Below, piece by piece: positions 61,540 through 64,000 of a DNA stretch of 64,000 nucleotides. The stretch comes from Gaiellasilicea sp963765705 (lineage in GTDB: Bacteria > Actinomycetota > Thermoleophilia > Gaiellales > Gaiellaceae): positions 124,001 to 188,000 of the forward strand of contig CAVXXJ010000008.1 in NCBI GenBank assembly GCA_963765705.1. Direction: 5' to 3'. Made by a program: the position numbers and the translations under genes. Each line of letters starts with the position of its first letter. The stretch's first letter is position 1. The notes under the pieces are model-generated. The model had not been told where the DNA came from. It searched no databases and was given only the letters and a program-made list of their open reading frames with translations.

Positions 61540-62134
61540 CTACGTCCACTCGGCGGTGGATTGAGGTGAGGGAACGCCTCGGGCGGGACTGGGACGTCGA
61601 GGGCGCGGCAGATCGGCGCCCAGCCGTCCTCCGGCCGCCACTCGACAAGTCGCTCGGGTGGGACTCGCGCTCGGACGTCCGCGTTGTGCCGCTCGTACGC
61701 CGCCATCGCCGTCGCTGCGTCGTCCCACCGCTCTCCGATGCGATCCCGCAGGAGCTCGTGGAAGAGCGCCAGCCAGTCTCCGTACTCGGGGAGCTCGTCC
61801 TTGCGCCCGACTCCGAGGATGGTCTGGTCGGCGCTCCGCCACCACGTGGCCGCGTCGTCGCGCTGCGAAAGCAGGACGATCGCATCGGGATTCGCCTCGG
61901 CGAGCTGCGGCCAGAAGGCGGATGCCGGCCAGTCCACCGCGGCGACGTAGCCGGCGAGGAACTCGTTCCAGTCGGGCATGTCCCCGCGCAGCGCCTGCCG
62001 CCAGACCGGCACGTGGTCGAGGTTCTCGAACACCTCGTGCATGTGATAGCAGCGCCCCCCGAGGAGCTGCTCGAGCGCGAGCGTGAGAGACCTCGTCCCA
62101 GTCCTCGGAAACCCGGCGCCGACCAAGAGGAGCG

Positions 62135-62138
<4 letters not shown>
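61540..62138 (-). CDS. Sulfotransferase-family protein, frameshift near 3' end
   Basis: About 200 residues of a P-loop sulfotransferase (LLVGAGFPRTGTRSLTLALEQLLG at the start; AIVLLSQRDDAATWW for the 3'-phosphate side; YERHNADVRARVPPERLVEW; ALDVPVPPEAFPHLN near the end). After PHLN the natural ending (STAEWT, stop at 61540) lies one frame over; one missing A in the GGATTGAGG stretch near 61562 explains it. Without correction the frame runs on for kilobases into unrelated DNA. ATGA overlap with the NuoEF-like gene. Acceptor unknown; proteins of this group are often not proven enzymes. Confidence 0.75.
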
Positions 62139-63607
<1,469 letters not shown>

Positions 63608-63613
63608 GCTCCG

Positions 63614-63619
63614 AGTCTA
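63614..63619 (-). promoter_or_regulatory. -10-like box, leaderless start of the NuoEF-like gene
   Basis: TAGACT on the minus strand, 6 bp before the GTG at 63607. Confidence 0.5.
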
Positions 63620-63641
63620 CGCAGCGGACGTATCCGATTCG

Positions 63642-64000
63642 TCAGTCTGGTGGGCGGCGGAGCTTCTTCGTCTGCGAGCGCCGCTTCTTCGACTCGAGCC
63701 GGCGCTCTCGCGAGGCCTTCGTCGGCTTCGTCGCGACGCGCCGCCGCTCGACCTTGAGCGCCTCACGGAGCCGCTCGACAAGCCGCTGGACCGCCAATTC
63801 TCGGTTCCGCAGCTGGCTCCGCTCATCCTGTGCGACCGCCCGCAGAGTCGGGCCTGCCTTGGCGAGGACGCGCCGCTTCTGCGCTTCCGTGAGTGCGGAC
63901 GAGGCCTCGACGTCGAGGATCGCCTCGACGCGCGTCTCGGCCGTGTTCGCATGCTGGCCGCCGGGGCCGCTCGAGCGCGAGAAGCGCAGCTCCACCTCCG
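63642..64000 (-). CDS. arfB: ArfB-like peptidyl-tRNA hydrolase / release factor (start beyond window)
   Basis: C-terminal 119 residues of a small GGQ protein. FSRSSGPGGQHANTAETRVEA carries the catalytic Gly-Gly-Gln, and the basic tail (KPTKASRERRLESKKRRSQTKKLRRPP) is the ribosome-entering helix of ArfB/YaeJ. It rescues ribosomes stalled without a stop codon. The frame is open to the window edge; a GTG at 63995 is in frame but the family normally has about 15-20 more residues, so the real start is probably outside. Confidence 0.88.
   Translation of the reverse strand, partial: EVELRFSRSSGPGGQHANTAETRVEAILDVEASSALTEAQKRRVLAKAGPTLRAVAQDERSQLRNRELAVQRLVERLREALKVERRRVATKPTKASRERRLESKKRRSQTKKLRRPPD

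Overview
The window is a very GC-rich, gene-dense bacterial chromosome segment. Gene content and codon use suggest a high-GC actinobacterium-like soil or aquatic lineage, and the class Thermoleophilia (Gaiella/Solirubrobacter type) is my best guess. That placement is inference from gene style; there is no rRNA here to confirm it. I see no tRNA, rRNA, CRISPR array, insertion sequence or prophage.

Layout. Positions 1-3650: end of a proline dehydrogenase gene, a minus-strand operon around a FabL-type enoyl-ACP reductase, and an EamA exporter. 3650-9510: an aerobic tyrosine/homogentisate catabolic group (hppD, a degenerate FAH-like gene, hmgA) mixed with a CDF metal transporter, a secreted protein and a HAD phosphatase. 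9510-25840: a starch/maltodextrin locus with a LacI regulator, MalE, MalF, MalG, an intracellular GH13, an MsmX-type ATPase, two secreted GH13 enzymes and an intracellular GH15. Together they would cut starch outside, import maltodextrins and finish hydrolysis inside. 25900-32310: a secreted protein, an NlpC/P60 hydrolase, an AlkA-GNAT-GST-rhodanese operon and an ECF sigma factor with a membrane partner. 32350-43350: housekeeping (murI, rph, rdgB, pyrE, HU, pyrF, dac, a PfkB kinase) plus an exonuclease/UvrC-like fusion behind a perfect SOS box. 43400-54180: guaB carrying an intein, guaA, rplM-rpsI, glmM-glmS. 55600-63610: a formate dehydrogenase region (fdhD, mobA, a selenocysteine fdhA, a fused NuoEF-type subunit). 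63640-end: an ArfB-like release factor running off the window.

Most notable signals. (1) fdhA is a single gene read through an in-frame TGA, followed by a bacterial SECIS-like hairpin. (2) A complete 375-residue intein with a LAGLIDADG endonuclease splits the IMP dehydrogenase catalytic loop. (3) A two-hairpin dispersed element with covarying stems occurs four times, plus one possible half copy, always just upstream of a start codon. (4) Many genes have a TANNNT box 6-8 bp before the start codon and no Shine-Dalgarno, which implies common leaderless transcription. (5) Six single-base indels break four otherwise well-preserved genes; sequencing error is at least as likely as true decay.
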